NCBI GenBank assembly: GCA_013200995.1
Contig: CP053688.1
Coordinates: forward strand, 4,092,001-4,156,000
DNA length: 64,000 nt
Source of the DNA: Arthrobacter citreus
GTDB lineage: Bacteria > Bacillota > Bacilli > Bacillales > Bacillaceae_G
Direction: 5' to 3'
A model generated the notes under the pieces. The model worked only from the letters and a program-made list of their open reading frames with translations, ran no database searches and was not told where the DNA came from. Within the stretch, counting starts at the first letter, position 1, and each line of letters starts with the position of its first letter. The position numbers were made by a program, and so were the translations under genes. Positions 1 to 12,523 of the stretch are shown piece by piece.

Positions 1-43
1 TCAATTATTAGTTTTTTGAGCAATACAAGATTTAAACTTAACT
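1..43 (+). other. rRNA operon leader (3' end only)
   Basis: A/T-rich leader immediately before the 16S gene. The rRNA promoters must lie upstream of the window. It has only weak complementarity to the sequence after the 16S gene (around 1640-1655), where the 16S processing stem would be expected. Confidence 0.6.
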
Positions 44-4683
<4,640 letters not shown>

Positions 4684-4695
4684 AACAAGTTTGAT

Positions 4696-4714
4696 AATGA
4701 CATTATCTAGTTTT
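4696..4714 (+). repeat. 23S processing stalk, right arm
   Basis: Perfect 19-base partner of the arm at 1688-1706. It lies in the 23S-5S spacer (4684-4740), which carries no tRNA. Confidence 0.85.
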
Positions 4715-4740
4715 GAGGGTACGAAGTACAACTCTATAAA

Positions 4741-4856
4741 TCAGGTGATTATGGCAAAGAGGTCACACCCGTTCCCATACCGAACACGGCAGTTAAGCTC
4801 TTTTGCGTCGATGGTAGTTGGGGGTTTCCCCCTGTGAGAGTAGAACGTCGCCTGGT
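4741..4856 (+). rRNA. rrf: 5S ribosomal RNA
   Basis: About 116 nt. It contains the conserved aagaggtcacacccgttccc and cgaacacggcagttaagctc segments, and the two ends (caggtgat/gtcgcctg) pair to close helix I. It sits 57 bp after the 23S gene and directly before a terminator, so it closes the rrn operon. Confidence 0.96.
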
Positions 4857-4862
4857 AACCAA

Positions 4863-4896
4863 AGCATCAGCTATTTAGCTGGTGCTTTTTTTATTT
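4863..4896 (+). terminator. rrn operon terminator
   Basis: Arms agcatcagct and agctggtgct (10 bp, one G-U) close on a short attt loop and are followed by a T run (tttttttattt). A classic intrinsic terminator 6 bp after 5S. Confidence 0.93.
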
Positions 4897-5018
4897 AGGT
4901 TCTTTTACAATATACTCCTTATGCAATAAGACAAAAGTTTAGTGTGATAATGTTTATCTAGGGATTGTTTATATTTGATAAAATATATAATGAACTTTCA
5001 ATAAGCGAGGGAAAAGAA

Positions 5019-5576
5019 ATGTTAATACATAAAATAGATCAAGAAATTTCGTTAAGAATGTTGAATATTGATGATGCAGAAGAATTTTTCAATTTAACAA
5101 TTAATTCAAAGCCTTATTTAAAAGAATGGCTTGGTTGGTTAGACTATGTTGAGTGTATAGAAGATACTGCTCAAAACATTACTGCAAGACTTAAAGCATT
5201 TGCTGAAAATGGTGGTTATCCAAGATCATTCGCTATTATTTATAAAGATCATATAGCTGGCACAATCGGTTTTAATGACATAAATAAGACTAATAAAATT
5301 GGTACAATTGGTTATTGGTTAGGTGAAAACTTCCAAGGTAAAGGTATTATGTCAAAGGCATTTAAATCATTAATTGACTATGGATTTAAAGATCTTGCTC
5401 TAAATAAAATAGAAGTTAGTGTCGCTGTTGGAAATAAAAAAAGTAGAGCACTTCCTGAACGATTTGGATTCGTTGTAGAAGGGGAAATTAGACAAGCAGA
5501 GTGGTTGTATGATCATTATGTAGACCATGTTATTTATGGACTTCTATCTAACGAGTGGAAGAAATTATGTAACTAA
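5019..5576 (+). CDS. GNAT N-acetyltransferase, RimL-like
   Basis: A 185-residue Gcn5-related N-acetyltransferase that would move an acetyl group from acetyl-CoA to an amino group; the acceptor is not evident. The core reads as GNAT: the IGYWLGENFQGKGIM segment (residues 97-111) carries the Q-x-x-G-x-G/A acetyl-CoA loop (QGKGIM), and NKKSRALPERFGF (139-151) matches the N-x-x-S...GF end of the fold. Length and pattern fit the RimJ/RimL (YdaF/YjcK) group that acetylates ribosomal proteins or small molecules. I chose the ATG at 5019 because gaggg lies 8 bp before it; a TTG 18 codons upstream has no ribosome site. The gene stands alone between the rRNA terminator and a decayed gene, and its A/T-rich codon use is like the rest of the region. 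Confidence 0.85.
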   Translation: MLIHKIDQEISLRMLNIDDAEEFFNLTINSKPYLKEWLGWLDYVECIEDTAQNITARLKAFAENGGYPRSFAIIYKDHIAGTIGFNDINKTNKIGTIGYWLGENFQGKGIMSKAFKSLIDYGFKDLALNKIEVSVAVGNKKSRALPERFGFVVEGEIRQAEWLYDHYVDHVIYGLLSNEWKKLCN

Positions 5577-6083
5577 CGGCTAGTTTTACATCAAATGGAT
5601 GTTATTACATAAGGTTGACAGACAATAAAATGAAGAGAAATACAAACATACGTGCATACCTCAGTCTATTTTCCATTTGAAATTGCGAGAGAACGACTTG
5701 GCGTACAACCGACGAGCATATATCGATAGGGTCAGAAAGGGAGATATGCAGTAAACAAAGAGACAAGTTGGGAATTATGAAACTGTTATCACCCTCTAGT
5801 AGAATTAATCATCGTCTGGTCAATTTCTTACGATGAAAATCTTGCTAACGATGAATTTTCTCCATACTTGATCAAATAACTCCATTTGTTCCTCAACCAT
5901 CAAATTATGTTGTACCTTCCAAAACAAAAAGTTTAGAACCATTTTAAGCATGCTTTTTTTCCATGTACAAGGAAAGTTTCTATTTTATCTGTTAAAAATT
6001 CAAAAAGTAAACAATAATATTAATTCTGGGCAAACACCCTTATGAGTAAATCTACATAATTTAGATTGAATGGAGGGAATAAG
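5577..6083. other. Intergenic stretch with gene debris
   Basis: About 500 bp without an intact gene. It contains the DUF4279 remnant described at 5630-5780. The rest (5781-6083) is A/T-rich and holds only short frames; one minus-strand frame of roughly 50 codons ends near 5836, but I recognise nothing in it. A ribosome site for the next gene (tggaggga) lies at 6070-6077. Confidence 0.6.
5630..5780 (+). pseudogene. Remnant of a DUF4279 gene
   Basis: The frame from the ATG at 5630 starts like a small cytosolic protein (MKRNTNIRAYLSLFS) and then stops. A second frame picks up at once with FPFEIARERLGVQPTSIYR, hits a stop, and goes on with KGRYAVNKETSWEL. In DUF4279 proteins these pieces form one run: a beta strand with the pattern F-S-I-x-G, then P-x-E-I-x-x-x-L-G-I-x-P-T-x-x-Y-R-x-G-D, then ET-SW-x-L. 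Here the G-D linker parts are missing, a frameshift lies near 5680 and a stop near 5722. I therefore read a decayed, deleted copy. The function of DUF4279 is unknown. The identification rests on pattern memory, not on a search. Confidence 0.5.
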
Positions 6084-7181
6084 ATGAGAGGAAAAATACT
6101 CAATTATTATGCAGGGGGTAATACTGCAAAAGGGTTTTATAATCTCTATGACTCAGCTTTAGAGGATTTAGATAGACTGTTTATTTTAAAAGGTGGTCCT
6201 GGAACTGGGAAATCAACATTAATGAAAACCATTGGTGAAAAGATTGTAAATAAGGGGATCGATATTGAATATTTACATTGTTCTTCAGATACAAATTCAA
6301 TTGATGGTTTAATTATCCCGAAATTTCAAGTAGGTATAGTGGATGGAACAGCACCCCATGTAATTGAGCCTAAAGCTCCAGGGGTTATTGAGGAATATGT
6401 GAACTTAGGTGTCGCTTGGGATTCTAAGAAATTATCTTTACACAAGGAAGCGATACTTTCATTAAATAGTGAGATTTCTAAAAAGTTTCAAACGGCGTAT
6501 GATACGTTTGCTGCGTCTTTAAAGGCGCATGATGGGATTGAAGAAGTATATATTGCAAATATGGACTTTAAAGAAGCGAATAAACTAACTGATGAACTAA
6601 TTGCGCTTTTCTATGGTAATGACAGCAACACTGAAAAAGATTCAAAAGTAAAACATAGATTTTTAGGTGCAGCAACACCAAGTGGTGCAGTTGATTATGT
6701 TCAAAATTTAACGGAAGAAATTGAAAAACGTTATTTTATAAAAGGAAGAGCTGGTTCAGGAAAATCGACGATGTTAAAAAAAATAGCAGCTGCAGGTGAA
6801 AAAAGAGGCTTTGATGTAGAGATTTATCATTGTGGATTTGATCCAAATAGTCTTGATATGGTAATAATCCCGGAAAAAGGCATTGCGATTTTTGATAGTA
6901 CAGCACCACATGAATATTTTCCAGATCGTGAATCAGATGAAATTATTGATATGTATGAAAGATGTATTACACCAGGAACAGATGAGAAATACGCTCAAGA
7001 AATTGAAAGAACGACAAAGTCATATAAAGACAAAATGAAGGAAGCCATTTCTTATTTGGCGGAAGTTAAAGTGCTAAGAGATGAATTAGAGGCGATTTAT
7101 ATAGGGGCTATGGATTTTTCTATAGTTGATAAGATTCAATCTGAAATACTAGAAGAAATTGAAAGTATCATTAATAAATAA
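6084..7181 (+). CDS. Tandem P-loop ATPase, PRK06851-like
   Basis: A 365-residue cytosolic protein made of two similar halves. Each half opens with a Walker A loop (GGPGTGKST at 37-45 and GRAGSGKST at 221-229). After it comes the same marker set: a YLHC/YHCGFD segment, an LDxVIIP-like segment, and a (V/F)DGTAPH or (F)DSTAPH segment where a Walker B-like strand would sit. Each half closes with an IYIANMDF or IYIGAMDF motif. This is the pattern of a conserved Firmicute ATPase family (PRK06851) of unknown role. I chose the ATG at 6084 because tggaggga precedes it; a TTG six codons upstream overlaps that ribosome site. It stands alone with its own terminator and is probably a domain duplication; no substrate can be inferred. 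Confidence 0.8.
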   Translation: MRGKILNYYAGGNTAKGFYNLYDSALEDLDRLFILKGGPGTGKSTLMKTIGEKIVNKGIDIEYLHCSSDTNSIDGLIIPKFQVGIVDGTAPHVIEPKAPGVIEEYVNLGVAWDSKKLSLHKEAILSLNSEISKKFQTAYDTFAASLKAHDGIEEVYIANMDFKEANKLTDELIALFYGNDSNTEKDSKVKHRFLGAATPSGAVDYVQNLTEEIEKRYFIKGRAGSGKSTMLKKIAAAGEKRGFDVEIYHCGFDPNSLDMVIIPEKGIAIFDSTAPHEYFPDRESDEIIDMYERCITPGTDEKYAQEIERTTKSYKDKMKEAISYLAEVKVLRDELEAIYIGAMDFSIVDKIQSEILEEIESIINK

Positions 7182-7193
7182 AATAATACTAAT

Positions 7194-7223
7194 AAAGGTG
7201 TGGCCATTTTGGTACGCCTTTTT
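7194..7223 (+). terminator. Terminator of the tandem ATPase gene
   Basis: aaaggtgtggcca pairs with tggtacgccttt (one bulged g, two G-U pairs) and is followed by a T run. It lies 12 bp after the stop codon. Confidence 0.8.
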
Positions 7224-7525
7224 GTGATTCATTAATTCCGCACTACACGGCTAGCTAAAGTGCGGTATTTCATATAAAATCTCTGAAGTTTTAACAAAAG
7301 ATCGGCTTTTTCGACAAAATAATTGGTTCTTCACGAAAAGTCAATAATTGAAATAGTGATTTTTCCATTCTATTATAGGGATAGATAGCATTAATTCTTT
7401 AGTGAAATAAAGCAGTTGAAGCGCGCTATTTTTATCAATTCATCCGATTTAGTAGTACAAATAAGAAATATACAGACATTTGTAATTTAATCCAAATAGT
7501 CTTCATAGAATAGAAAAAACAGTGT
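7224..7525. other. Intergenic stretch upstream of the purine control region
   Basis: About 300 bp with no gene. A small perfect hairpin (ccgcact/agtgcgg, 7238-7265) lies just after the ATPase terminator and has no T run. The rest is A/T-rich with no frame I can support. Confidence 0.5.
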
Positions 7526-7571
7526 AAAACACGAACATTAAAATATTTTTTAATAAAAACATTCATATTTT
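7526..7571 (+). promoter_or_regulatory. Probable PurR box pair
   Basis: Two inverted copies of a PurBox-like word: aaaacacgaacatt at 7526-7539, and on the other strand aaaatatgaatgtttt at 7556-7571. Their centres are about 30 bp apart, the two-box spacing that B. subtilis PurR uses on pur operons. The first box has the CGAAC core; the second has the weaker TGAAT form. They end just before the -35 site. Binding is inferred. Confidence 0.6.
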
Positions 7572-7572
7572 A

Positions 7573-7601
7573 TTGAAAAAAGAGTTATAAATTGATACTA
7601 T
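7573..7601 (+). promoter_or_regulatory. Sigma-A promoter of the pur operon
   Basis: TTGAAA at 7573-7578 and TACTAT at 7596-7601 with a 17-bp spacer. It lies directly after the PurBox pair and some 20 bp before the riboswitch aptamer, so transcription would start around 7608. Confidence 0.75.
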
Positions 7602-7621
7602 AGAGATAGGAAATTTAGCAA

Positions 7622-7693
7622 ACCTCATATAAGTTTGGGAATATGGCCCAAAAGTTTCTACCTAGTAACCTTAAATTACTGGACTATGAGGGG
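7622..7693 (+). promoter_or_regulatory. Purine riboswitch aptamer, guanine class
   Basis: All the conserved pieces are present: P1 cctcata (7623-7629) with tatgagg (7685-7691), the P2 arm and loop gggaatatggccc, the junction agtttctacc, the P3 arms agtaa/ttact, and J3/1 gactatgag. The ligand-reading base (position 74 of the xpt aptamer) is the C at 7684, which pairs with guanine or hypoxanthine; an adenine switch has U there. The control is therefore feedback by the pathway's own product class. Confidence 0.95.
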
Positions 7694-7725
7694 AAGTTAA
7701 TCACACGTGTACGTTAGACTAGTAT

Positions 7726-7785
7726 ACGCCTAAGTAGATTATCTTTCTCACCATAGAGGGGATAATTCTATTTAGGCGTTTTTTG
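7726..7785 (+). terminator. Riboswitch-controlled terminator
   Basis: acgcctaagtaga plus ttatc pairs with gataa plus the complementary ctatttaggcgt side, giving an 18-bp stem with one bulge and one G-U, followed by ttttttgtt. A competing 7-bp stem (cgtgtac at 7706-7712 with gtatacg at 7722-7728) overlaps the foot of the terminator and may take part in the switch. Ligand binding would favour termination before purE. Confidence 0.88.
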
Positions 7786-7838
7786 TTAGAAATTTATATA
7801 AAAAATAAAAATAGCGAATAAACTTGGGGGAAAAGCAG

Positions 7839-8324
7839 ATGAAACCGGTAATTGGTGTCATTATGGGGAGTACAAGTGATTGGGAAACAATGCAACATGC
7901 TTGTGATGTGTTAGAAGAGTTAAATGTTAGCTATGAGAAACGAGTTGTTTCAGCACATCGTACACCAGATTTAATGTTTGAGTATGCAGAATCAGCTAGA
8001 GAACGTGGTATTAAGGTAATCATAGCAGGAGCTGGTGGAGCTGCTCACTTACCAGGAATGGTAGCAGCAAAGACAACACTTCCAGTAATTGGTGTACCAG
8101 TACAATCAAAAGCTTTAAATGGATTAGATTCATTATTATCAATTGTACAAATGCCAGGTGGAGTACCTGTTGCCACTGTAGCAATTGGTAAAGCTGGAGC
8201 AACAAATGCAGGCTTACTTGCAGCACAAATATTAAGCATCCAAGATCAAGAAGTTTATAAAGCGTTAGAAACGCGTCGCGAAAACACTACAAAACAAGTT
8301 TTAGAAAGTAGTGAATCATTATGA
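7839..8324 (+). CDS. purE: N5-CAIR mutase
   Basis: PurE moves the carboxyl group of N5-carboxyaminoimidazole ribonucleotide to carbon 4, giving CAIR, in de novo purine synthesis. The 161-residue protein is the usual class I size. It has GSTSDWETM at 10-18, SAHRTPD around 38-44 with the catalytic-site His40, and the glycine-rich [12 protein letters not shown] nucleotide loop. I chose the ATG at 7839, with ttggggga as ribosome site; a TTG start at 7824 would lie inside that site. It is the first gene of the pur operon and its stop overlaps the start of purK (ATGA). PurE and PurK act in sequence, so coupled translation makes sense. Confidence 0.97.
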   Translation: MKPVIGVIMGSTSDWETMQHACDVLEELNVSYEKRVVSAHRTPDLMFEYAESARERGIKVIIAGAGGAAHLPGMVAAKTTLPVIGVPVQSKALNGLDSLLSIVQMPGGVPVATVAIGKAGATNAGLLAAQILSIQDQEVYKALETRRENTTKQVLESSESL

Positions 8325-9469
8325 ATAGCAAAGTTATCTTACCAGGGCAAACAATCGGCATTATTGGTGGAGGCCAACTTGGAAGAATGATGGCGCTTTC
8401 AGCAAAAGAAATGGGTTATAAAATTGCAGTTTTAGACCCGACTCCAAACTCGCCTTGTGGGCAAGTATCTGATATAGAGATTACAGCTGAGTATTCTAAT
8501 ATAGAAGCAATAAAACAGCTTGCGAATGTAAGTGATGTTATAACATATGAATTTGAAAATATTGATGTAAAAGCACTTGAGTATTTAGATGAACACTCAT
8601 ATTTACCTCAAGGTAGTGAGTTATTAAAGCTTACAAGAAATCGATTAACAGAAAAAACGGCGATTCAAAATTTAGGCATAAAGGTTGCACCATTTCGTCT
8701 AGTAGAAAACGAGGAGCAATTTACTGAAGCAGTCAATGCAATCGGATTACCAGCAGTTTTGAAAACAACAACTGGCGGTTATGATGGAAAAGGGCAGGTT
8801 GTTTTAAGATCTGAAGAAGACTTTGTTGATGGGTTAGAACTTGTTAAAAAACAACAATGTATTCTTGAAGGTTGGATTCCTTTTGAAAAAGAATTGTCAA
8901 TTATTGTCGCAAGAAATAGTAATGGAGAGGTAAGTACGTTCCCAATAGCAGAGAATGTACACATTAATCAAATCCTCCATACTTCATCTGTACCAGCAAA
9001 TACTTCAAAATTAGTAATCAAAACAGCTGAAAACTATGCTGAAAAGATTGCGAGTTCATTTCATCTTGTAGGTGTTTTAGCAATTGAGCTATTTGTAACG
9101 AAAGATGAGCAGGTTTACATTAATGAATTAGCTCCACGTCCACATAATACAGGACATTATACGATGGAAGCAGTAGAAACTTCACAGTTTAAGCAGCATA
9201 TTCGAGCAGTATGTAATTTACCATTGGGCAATACAGTATTACTGAAACCAGTCGTAATGGTAAATATATTAGGTGAACATGTTGAAGAAGTCTTGAATGT
9301 AATGCAAAATGATAGTACATTAAATGTCCATCTTTATGGTAAAGAAGAAAGCAAAAAAGGCCGTAAAATGGGACATATTAATATAATGGCAGCATCAACA
9401 GAAGCAGCGATGCAAAAAGTAAATGAGTTAGGGATTTGGCAACAAAGCCCGATGGAGGTAAAAATATGA
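8321..9469 (+). CDS. purK: N5-CAIR synthetase
   Basis: PurK uses ATP and bicarbonate to carboxylate aminoimidazole ribonucleotide to N5-CAIR, the substrate of PurE. The 382-residue protein is an ATP-grasp enzyme. [11 protein letters not shown] at 13-23 is the N-terminal nucleotide-like loop, [11 protein letters not shown] (about 149-159) is the ATP-grasp glycine loop, and [14 protein letters not shown] (about 268-281) is the family signature near the metal site. The ATG lies inside the purE stop (ATGA), and the purK stop overlaps the purB start in the same way. Confidence 0.97.
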   Translation: MNSKVILPGQTIGIIGGGQLGRMMALSAKEMGYKIAVLDPTPNSPCGQVSDIEITAEYSNIEAIKQLANVSDVITYEFENIDVKALEYLDEHSYLPQGSELLKLTRNRLTEKTAIQNLGIKVAPFRLVENEEQFTEAVNAIGLPAVLKTTTGGYDGKGQVVLRSEEDFVDGLELVKKQQCILEGWIPFEKELSIIVARNSNGEVSTFPIAENVHINQILHTSSVPANTSKLVIKTAENYAEKIASSFHLVGVLAIELFVTKDEQVYINELAPRPHNTGHYTMEAVETSQFKQHIRAVCNLPLGNTVLLKPVVMVNILGEHVEEVLNVMQNDSTLNVHLYGKEESKKGRKMGHINIMAASTEAAMQKVNELGIWQQSPMEVKI

Positions 9470-10761
9470 TTGAACGTTATTCACGCCCAGAAATGGCAAC
9501 AATTTGGACAGAAGAAAACAAATTTAAAGCTTGGTTAGAAGTTGAAATCTTAGCATGTGAAGCATGGGCTGAATTAGGAGATATTCCTAAAGAAGACGTA
9601 AAAGTGTTACGTGAAAAAGCTTCTTTCGATATAAACAGAATTTATGAAATTGAACAAGAAACACGCCACGACGTAGTTGCATTTACTCGTGCAGTTTCTG
9701 AAACATTAGGCGACGAACGTAAATGGGTACATTATGGTTTAACATCGACTGACGTAGTAGATACAGCACTTTCTTACTTACTACGCCAAGCAAATGCTAT
9801 CCTATTAAATGATTTAGAGAATTTTATTGGAATCCTTGAAACAAAAGCAAAAGAACATAAATACACAGTTATGATGGGCCGTACTCACGGTGTACATGCA
9901 GAACCAACTACTTTTGGATTAAAGCTTGCATTATGGACTGAAGAAATGAAACGCAACTTAGAGCGCTTTAAGAACGCAATCGAAACAGTTCGAGTTGGTA
10001 AAATCTCAGGCGCTGTTGGAACATTTGCAAATACTCCTCCTTTTGTTGAAGAATATGTTTGTGAAAAATTAGGAATTCAAGCGGCACCAATTTCAACTCA
10101 AACATTACAACGTGATCGTCACGCACATTACATGGCAACATTATCTTTAATTGCAACATCAATTGAAAAGTTTGCAACTGAAGTTCGTGGATTACAAAAA
10201 AGTGAAACGCGTGAAGTTGAAGAATTCTTTGCAAAAGGTCAAAAAGGTTCTTCTGCAATGCCACATAAACGTAATCCAATTGGATCTGAAAATATGACAG
10301 GTTTAGCTCGTGTAATTAGAGGTCATATGGTTACAGCTTATGAAAATGTATCACTTTGGCATGAAAGAGATATCTCACATTCATCTGCAGAAAGAATCAT
10401 TTTACCAGATGCAACAATACTTTTAAATTACATGTTAAATCGTTTTGGAAATATCGTTAAAAACCTTACAGTATTCCCTGAGAATATGAAACGTAATATG
10501 GATCGTACTTACGGATTAATTTATTCTCAACGTGTACTACTAGCTTTAATTGAAAAAGGTATGTCACGTGAAGAGGCATATGATACAGTTCAACCAAAAA
10601 CGATGGAAGCATGGGAAACTCAAGTACAGTTTAAAGAGCTTGTAGAATCTGAAGGGAAAATTACTTCATTATTATCTCAAGAAGAGATTGATGATTGCTT
10701 CGACTATAATTACCACTTAAGTCAAGTTGATACAATTTTTGAACGCTTAGGATTAAATTAA
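9466..10761 (+). CDS. purB: Adenylosuccinate lyase
   Basis: PurB releases fumarate twice in the pathway: from SAICAR to AICAR, and from adenylosuccinate to AMP. The 431-residue protein belongs to the fumarase/aspartase superfamily. His141 lies in [10 protein letters not shown], the general-acid site known in B. subtilis PurB, and the flexible signature loop [11 protein letters not shown] is at 261-271 with the catalytic serine. The ATG at 9466 has ggaggt seven bases before it; a longer frame starting at 9436 would run through the end of purK and is not needed. A 14-bp hairpin follows before purC. Confidence 0.97.
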   Translation: MIERYSRPEMATIWTEENKFKAWLEVEILACEAWAELGDIPKEDVKVLREKASFDINRIYEIEQETRHDVVAFTRAVSETLGDERKWVHYGLTSTDVVDTALSYLLRQANAILLNDLENFIGILETKAKEHKYTVMMGRTHGVHAEPTTFGLKLALWTEEMKRNLERFKNAIETVRVGKISGAVGTFANTPPFVEEYVCEKLGIQAAPISTQTLQRDRHAHYMATLSLIATSIEKFATEVRGLQKSETREVEEFFAKGQKGSSAMPHKRNPIGSENMTGLARVIRGHMVTAYENVSLWHERDISHSSAERIILPDATILLNYMLNRFGNIVKNLTVFPENMKRNMDRTYGLIYSQRVLLALIEKGMSREEAYDTVQPKTMEAWETQVQFKELVESEGKITSLLSQEEIDDCFDYNYHLSQVDTIFERLGLN

Positions 10762-10768
10762 TAAATAA

Positions 10769-10812
10769 ATTGTTTGGCTAAGTTTAGAGAAAAAGATTCT
10801 TAGCCAAACAAT
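10769..10812 (+). other. Intra-operon hairpin between purB and purC
   Basis: attgtttggctaag (10769-10782) is the exact reverse complement of cttagccaaacaat (10799-10812), a 14-bp stem with a 16-base loop. No T run follows, so it is not a good terminator. It is better read as an RNA processing or stability element, or a partial attenuator, at the largest gap in the first half of the operon. Confidence 0.7.
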
Positions 10813-10878
10813 TCAAATAAAAGATAAAGCAAAAATTCTATTGGGTGTTTAAATGAGGATATGGGAGGCATTGTTAGC

Positions 10879-11601
10879 ATGGTGGAGCAAGTAATGTTGT
10901 ATGAGGGAAAAGCAAAAAGGATTTTCTCTACTGAGAATCCTGAAATTGTAAGAGTTGAGTACAAAAATTCAGCAACTGCATTTAACGGTGAAAAGAAAGC
11001 AGAAATTGCCGGTAAAGGCCGTTTGAATAATGCGATTACTAGTTTACTATTTTCAAAGTTATTGGAAGCAGGGATTGCATCTCATTTCGTTGAAAAAACA
11101 TCAGAACTTGAACAACTTGTAAAACGAGTAACAATTGTACCAATTGAAGTAGTTGTTAGAAATATTGTTGCTGGTAGCTTATCGAAGCGTATGGGATTAG
11201 ATGAAGGTGTTAAATTAGAAAAGCCAATCATCGAATTTTACTACAAACGTGACGATTTAGGTGATCCGATTATTAATGAAGATCATATTGCTGCACTTAA
11301 ACTAGCAACAACTGAAGATCTTGAAACAATTAGAGATATTGCTTTCCGTGTTAACAATGTACTAGTAGAACTATTTAATGAATGCAATGTTCGATTAGTC
11401 GATTTTAAATTAGAATTTGGCAAATTAAATGATGGAACAATTTTGTTAGCAGATGAAATTTCACCAGATACTTGCCGATTATGGGATAAAGATACAAACG
11501 CAAAATTTGATAAAGATGTATTCCGTAGAGATTTAGGTAACTTAACAGATGGATACGAAGAAATTTTAAAACGCTTAGGGGGATTATCATGTTCAAAGTA
11601 A
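10879..11601 (+). CDS. purC: SAICAR synthetase
   Basis: PurC joins aspartate to CAIR with ATP to give SAICAR. The 240-residue protein is the usual bacterial size. YEGKAKRIF at 8-16 is the N-terminal ATP loop, and ADEISPDTCRLWD (about 194-206) is the signature with metal-binding acids. I chose the ATG at 10879, with gggagg ten bases before it; a start at 10861 would place that ribosome site within the gene. The gene overlaps purS by 13 bp. Confidence 0.96.
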   Translation: MVEQVMLYEGKAKRIFSTENPEIVRVEYKNSATAFNGEKKAEIAGKGRLNNAITSLLFSKLLEAGIASHFVEKTSELEQLVKRVTIVPIEVVVRNIVAGSLSKRMGLDEGVKLEKPIIEFYYKRDDLGDPIINEDHIAALKLATTEDLETIRDIAFRVNNVLVELFNECNVRLVDFKLEFGKLNDGTILLADEISPDTCRLWDKDTNAKFDKDVFRRDLGNLTDGYEEILKRLGGLSCSK

Positions 11602-11843
11602 GAGTATTCGTTACATTAAGAGAAAGTGTTTTAGATCCACAAGGAATTGCAGTAAAAAACGCACTTCATAGCATGAATTTTAGCGAAGTTGAAGATGTTC
11701 GTATCGGTAAATATATGGAATTATTAATTGATAAAAATGTTGCAGATTTAGATACAACTGTTAAAGAAATGTGTGAAAAATTATTAGCAAACATCGTAAT
11801 TGAAGATTACCGTTATGAGGTAGAGGAGGTAGTCGCACAGTGA
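11589..11843 (+). CDS. purS: FGAM synthase, PurS subunit
   Basis: PurS (84 residues) is the small, non-catalytic subunit of the Gram-positive formylglycinamidine ribonucleotide synthase. It bridges the PurQ glutaminase and the small-type PurL, and supports ammonia channelling. It opens with the beta strand [19 protein letters not shown] typical of the family. The start lies inside the end of purC, and its stop overlaps the GTG of purQ, so all three FGAM synthase subunits are translationally linked. Confidence 0.95.
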   Translation: MFKVRVFVTLRESVLDPQGIAVKNALHSMNFSEVEDVRIGKYMELLIDKNVADLDTTVKEMCEKLLANIVIEDYRYEVEEVVAQ

Positions 11844-12523
11844 AGTTTGCAGTAATTGTGTTCCCGGGCTCAAATTGTGATGTTGATATGTATCATGCAA
11901 TCAAAGATGAGTTAGGCGAAGAAGTAGAATACGTATGGCATGATTTAACGAATTTAGATGAATTTGATGGTATTTTATTACCAGGTGGTTTCTCATATGG
12001 TGATTACTTACGCTCTGGTGCAATTGCAGGATTTGCAAACGTGATGGATGCTGTAAAGAAAGCTGCTGCTGAAGGTAAACCAGTATTTGGCGTATGTAAT
12101 GGATTCCAAATTCTAACTGAAGCAGGACTACTACCAGGTACTCTTAGACGTAATGAGAAATTAAAGTTTATGTGTAAACAAGTTGAGTTAGTTGTTGAAA
12201 ACAATGAATCAATGTTTACAACTGGATATGAAAAAGGTCAAGTAATTACAGTGCCAATTGCACATGGTGAAGGAAATTACTATTGTGATCAAGAAACTTA
12301 TGAATCTCTTAAAGCTAATAATCAGATTATTTTCCGTTATCAAAATAATCCGAACGGTAGCTTAGATGATATTGCTGGAATCGTGAATGAAAAAGGAAAT
12401 GTATTAGGAATGATGCCACACCCTGAGCGTGCAGTTGATGCATTATTAGGATCAGCAGACGGACTTCAACTATTTCGTTCGATTGTAAGAAACTGGAGGG
12501 AAAATCATGTCGTTACTTCTTGA
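11840..12523 (+). CDS. purQ: FGAM synthase, PurQ glutaminase subunit
   Basis: PurQ hydrolyses glutamine and passes ammonia to PurL. This 227-residue class I glutamine amidotransferase has its nucleophile Cys86 in [11 protein letters not shown], an oxyanion-side loop [15 protein letters not shown] (47-61), and a His-x-Glu pair in MPHPERA near the C-terminus. The start is GTG (GTGA overlap with purS). It overlaps purL by 17 bp, again keeping the subunits in step. Confidence 0.97.
   Translation: MKFAVIVFPGSNCDVDMYHAIKDELGEEVEYVWHDLTNLDEFDGILLPGGFSYGDYLRSGAIAGFANVMDAVKKAAAEGKPVFGVCNGFQILTEAGLLPGTLRRNEKLKFMCKQVELVVENNESMFTTGYEKGQVITVPIAHGEGNYYCDQETYESLKANNQIIFRYQNNPNGSLDDIAGIVNEKGNVLGMMPHPERAVDALLGSADGLQLFRSIVRNWRENHVVTS

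Noticed and set aside
4965..5018. Upstream TTG start for the GNAT gene
   Set aside because: No ribosome site precedes it, and the added 18 residues are unlike the family start; the ATG at 5019 has gaggg at good spacing.
7622..7693. Adenine-type purine riboswitch
   Set aside because: The ligand-reading base is C (7684), not U, and the genes are de novo purine synthesis, both pointing to guanine or hypoxanthine.
8020..8239. Antisense frames inside purE, and similar shadows in the other coding genes
   Set aside because: They are mirror frames of well supported genes, leucine- or glutamine-rich in composition, with no ribosome site.
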